NCBI GenBank assembly: GCA_001800515.1
Contig: MGVN01000104.1
Location: forward strand, 1 to 8,199
Direction of reading: 5' to 3'
Length of the DNA stretch: 8,199 nucleotides
From: Elusimicrobia bacterium RIFOXYB2_FULL_49_7
Lineage (GTDB): Bacteria > Fibrobacterota > OXYB2-FULL-49-7
Shown here in pieces: positions 7,365 to 8,199 of the stretch. A program made the position numbers and the translations under genes. Positions within the stretch are counted from its first letter, which is position 1. The number at the start of each line of letters is the position of its first letter. Under the pieces are notes generated by a model. It saw only the letters and a list, made by a program, of their open reading frames with translations. It had not been told where the DNA came from and ran no database searches.

Positions 7365-7367
7365 TTA
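7365..7367 (-). other. In-frame TAA replacing the conserved Glu of the kinase SPE motif
   Basis: The minus strand reads TAT ATG TCT CCG TAA CAG GCG CTC GGA, that is YMSP-stop-QALG. In Hanks-type bacterial kinases this stretch is YMSPEQ, so the stop stands where Glu (GAA or GAG) is expected; GAA to TAA is a single G-to-T change. The frame is unbroken on both sides: six sense codons follow before the GTG at 7346. Joined, the gene spans 7970-5226 and encodes 914 residues with position 202 as the stop. TAA also ends other genes here (1441-1443, 2863-2865), so it is not generally reassigned. A nonsense mutation (pseudogene), a base-call error or site-specific recoding would all fit. Confidence 0.9.
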
Positions 7368-7970
7368 CGGAGACATATACGAGGGTGACCCGAGAATCTC
7401 ACCGGAAATCGTCAGCCCGGAATCCGCCTCCCGCGCCTTGGCCAGACCGAAATCAATGAGCACCGGAATGGCATTGTCCTTCATGATCACATTATTAAGC
7501 TTCAGGTCACGGTGAATAATGTTTCGGCCGTGGGCATATTCCAAGGCTTCCGTGAGTTGACGCATGATCTGCACCACCGAATAAACCGTGGGCTCGAACT
7601 TGTTCATGTATTTGTAAAGATTGAGCCCGTCCAAGTACTCCATGGCAATGAAATAGATACCCGCATCACCGCCGACCTCGATGATACGCACAATGTTCGG
7701 ATGAGTCAGTTGGGCAATGGATTTGGCCTCCTTCTGGAAGCGATCAATAAATTTGCCCTGAATGGAAATGGAGGGGGGAAGCACCTTAAGCGCCACGTTC
7801 CGGTCAAGACCCAACTGTTGGGCACGATAGACGACCGCCATACCGCCGCGGTCAATTTCGTTCTGGATTATATACTGGCCGACCTTGGTTCCGGTCAGCA
7901 GACGAGTGGTATCCACTTTCCTCTTGTAGCTGGAAGCGTTCTTCAGAAGGGGCAGGTCTTTCTCTTCCAT
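7365..7970 (-). CDS. Ser/Thr protein kinase, N-terminal catalytic portion, ended by premature stop
   Basis: A 201-residue fragment holding the N-lobe and the catalytic centre of a Hanks-type Ser/Thr kinase. Seen in order are the glycine loop as IDRGGMAVVYRA (D40, G42, G43, A45, so the first and third glycines are replaced), the ATP-binding Lys K62 in VALKVL, the helix-C Glu E81 (RFQKEAKSIAQLTHPNIV), the hinge MEYLDG, the catalytic loop HRDLKLNN (D155, K157, N160), DFG at 173-175, and an activation segment that ends at SYMSP, where TAA cuts the chain. Made alone it would lack subdomains VIII-XI and should not fold into a working kinase. It begins at ATG 7970, 5 bases after the upstream stop, with GAGGA at a good distance as ribosome binding site. 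Residues 1-28 are a polar leader. Family members phosphorylate Ser/Thr on partner proteins; the substrate here is unknown. Continuation in the same frame from 7364 shows that it is half of one gene. Confidence 0.9.
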   Translation of the reverse strand: MEEKDLPLLKNASSYKRKVDTTRLLTGTKVGQYIIQNEIDRGGMAVVYRAQQLGLDRNVALKVLPPSISIQGKFIDRFQKEAKSIAQLTHPNIVRIIEVGGDAGIYFIAMEYLDGLNLYKYMNKFEPTVYSVVQIMRQLTEALEYAHGRNIIHRDLKLNNVIMKDNAIPVLIDFGLAKAREADSGLTISGEILGSPSYMSP

Positions 7971-7975
7971 TGTTC

Positions 7976-8199
7976 CTATTCCTCAAGGAGCAACAGCAAC
8001 CGCCGCTTGACATCCTTGACAAATTGTTCACCCCCGGGTTCCCGAGAATATCGTCTGAGATAGCCATCGAATTCGGAGCGCATATCGGGCCGTAAGGGGC
8101 CGTGGTGCGTCCCGACTCCCATGATCAGTAGATAATATTCCGCCTCCGCTCGAATCAATAAGCGGGTATCGACTTTTACCTTTTCAAACAGCGCAATCG
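7976..8199 (-). CDS. Unrecognised protein, C-terminal 73 residues, 5' end beyond the window
   Basis: The frame is open to the right edge, so only the C-terminus is present. The visible part begins IALFEKVKVDTRLLIRAEAE and ends VKRRLLLLLEE before TAG. It looks largely helical, with a polar middle (GTHHGPLRPDMRSEFDGYL) and a basic, Leu-rich amphipathic end. A TTG at 8158 is in frame, but the upstream codons look equally coding, so I do not treat it as the start. I do not recognise a family. The stop lies 5 bases before the kinase ATG, and the kinase's likely ribosome binding site lies inside this gene's last codons, so the two are almost certainly co-transcribed and may be functionally linked. 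Confidence 0.6.
   Translation of the reverse strand, partial: IALFEKVKVDTRLLIRAEAEYYLLIMGVGTHHGPLRPDMRSEFDGYLRRYSREPGGEQFVKDVKRRLLLLLEE

Noticed and set aside
7346..7367. Frameshift as the cause of the split kinase
   Set aside because: Both halves are in the same frame, separated only by TAA and six sense codons that continue the kinase motif, so no insertion or deletion is needed.

Overview
The window is fully coding, with six genes plus fragments at each edge, and has no RNA genes, mobile elements or CRISPR arrays. The genes suggest a Gram-negative bacterium with a periplasm: a secreted tetraheme cytochrome c, a membrane-spanning Ser/Thr kinase, c-di-GMP-type signalling and a FapA-family protein. 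Desulfobacterota (former Deltaproteobacteria) is my best guess, because FapA and HD-GYP proteins, multiheme cytochromes and Hanks-type kinases all occur there. A PVC-type or other deep-branching phylum cannot be excluded. No taxonomic marker gene is present.

Right-pointing block (1-2865): the 3' part of a FapA (DUF342) gene, followed after 6 bases by an HD-GYP domain gene. They look like one transcription unit linked to motility or surface lifestyle and second-messenger control.

Left-pointing block (8199-2870), in order of transcription: the 3' end of an unrecognised gene; a large Ser/Thr kinase gene cut in two by a single in-frame TAA; a polytopic membrane protein with an HExxH metalloprotease motif; a secreted thioredoxin-like/tetraheme cytochrome c fusion; and a small acidic protein ending in a zinc ribbon. 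The intergenic gaps are 5, 85, 38 and 16 bases, so the block is probably one operon. The two blocks converge and their stop codons are only 4 bases apart, within a short perfect inverted repeat.

The most notable feature is the kinase. Read through the TAA it is a 914-residue protein: N-terminal cytoplasmic kinase, one membrane helix, an extracytoplasmic region that looks like a beta-sandwich (concanavalin-like), then a long TPR-like tail. The TAA replaces exactly the conserved Glu of the SPE (APE) motif, and the frame stays open for about 710 codons after it. It is therefore a recent nonsense mutation, a base-call error or a recoded codon. The kinase, membrane protease and thioredoxin-cytochrome genes together could form an envelope signalling or redox module, but that is inference from gene order alone.
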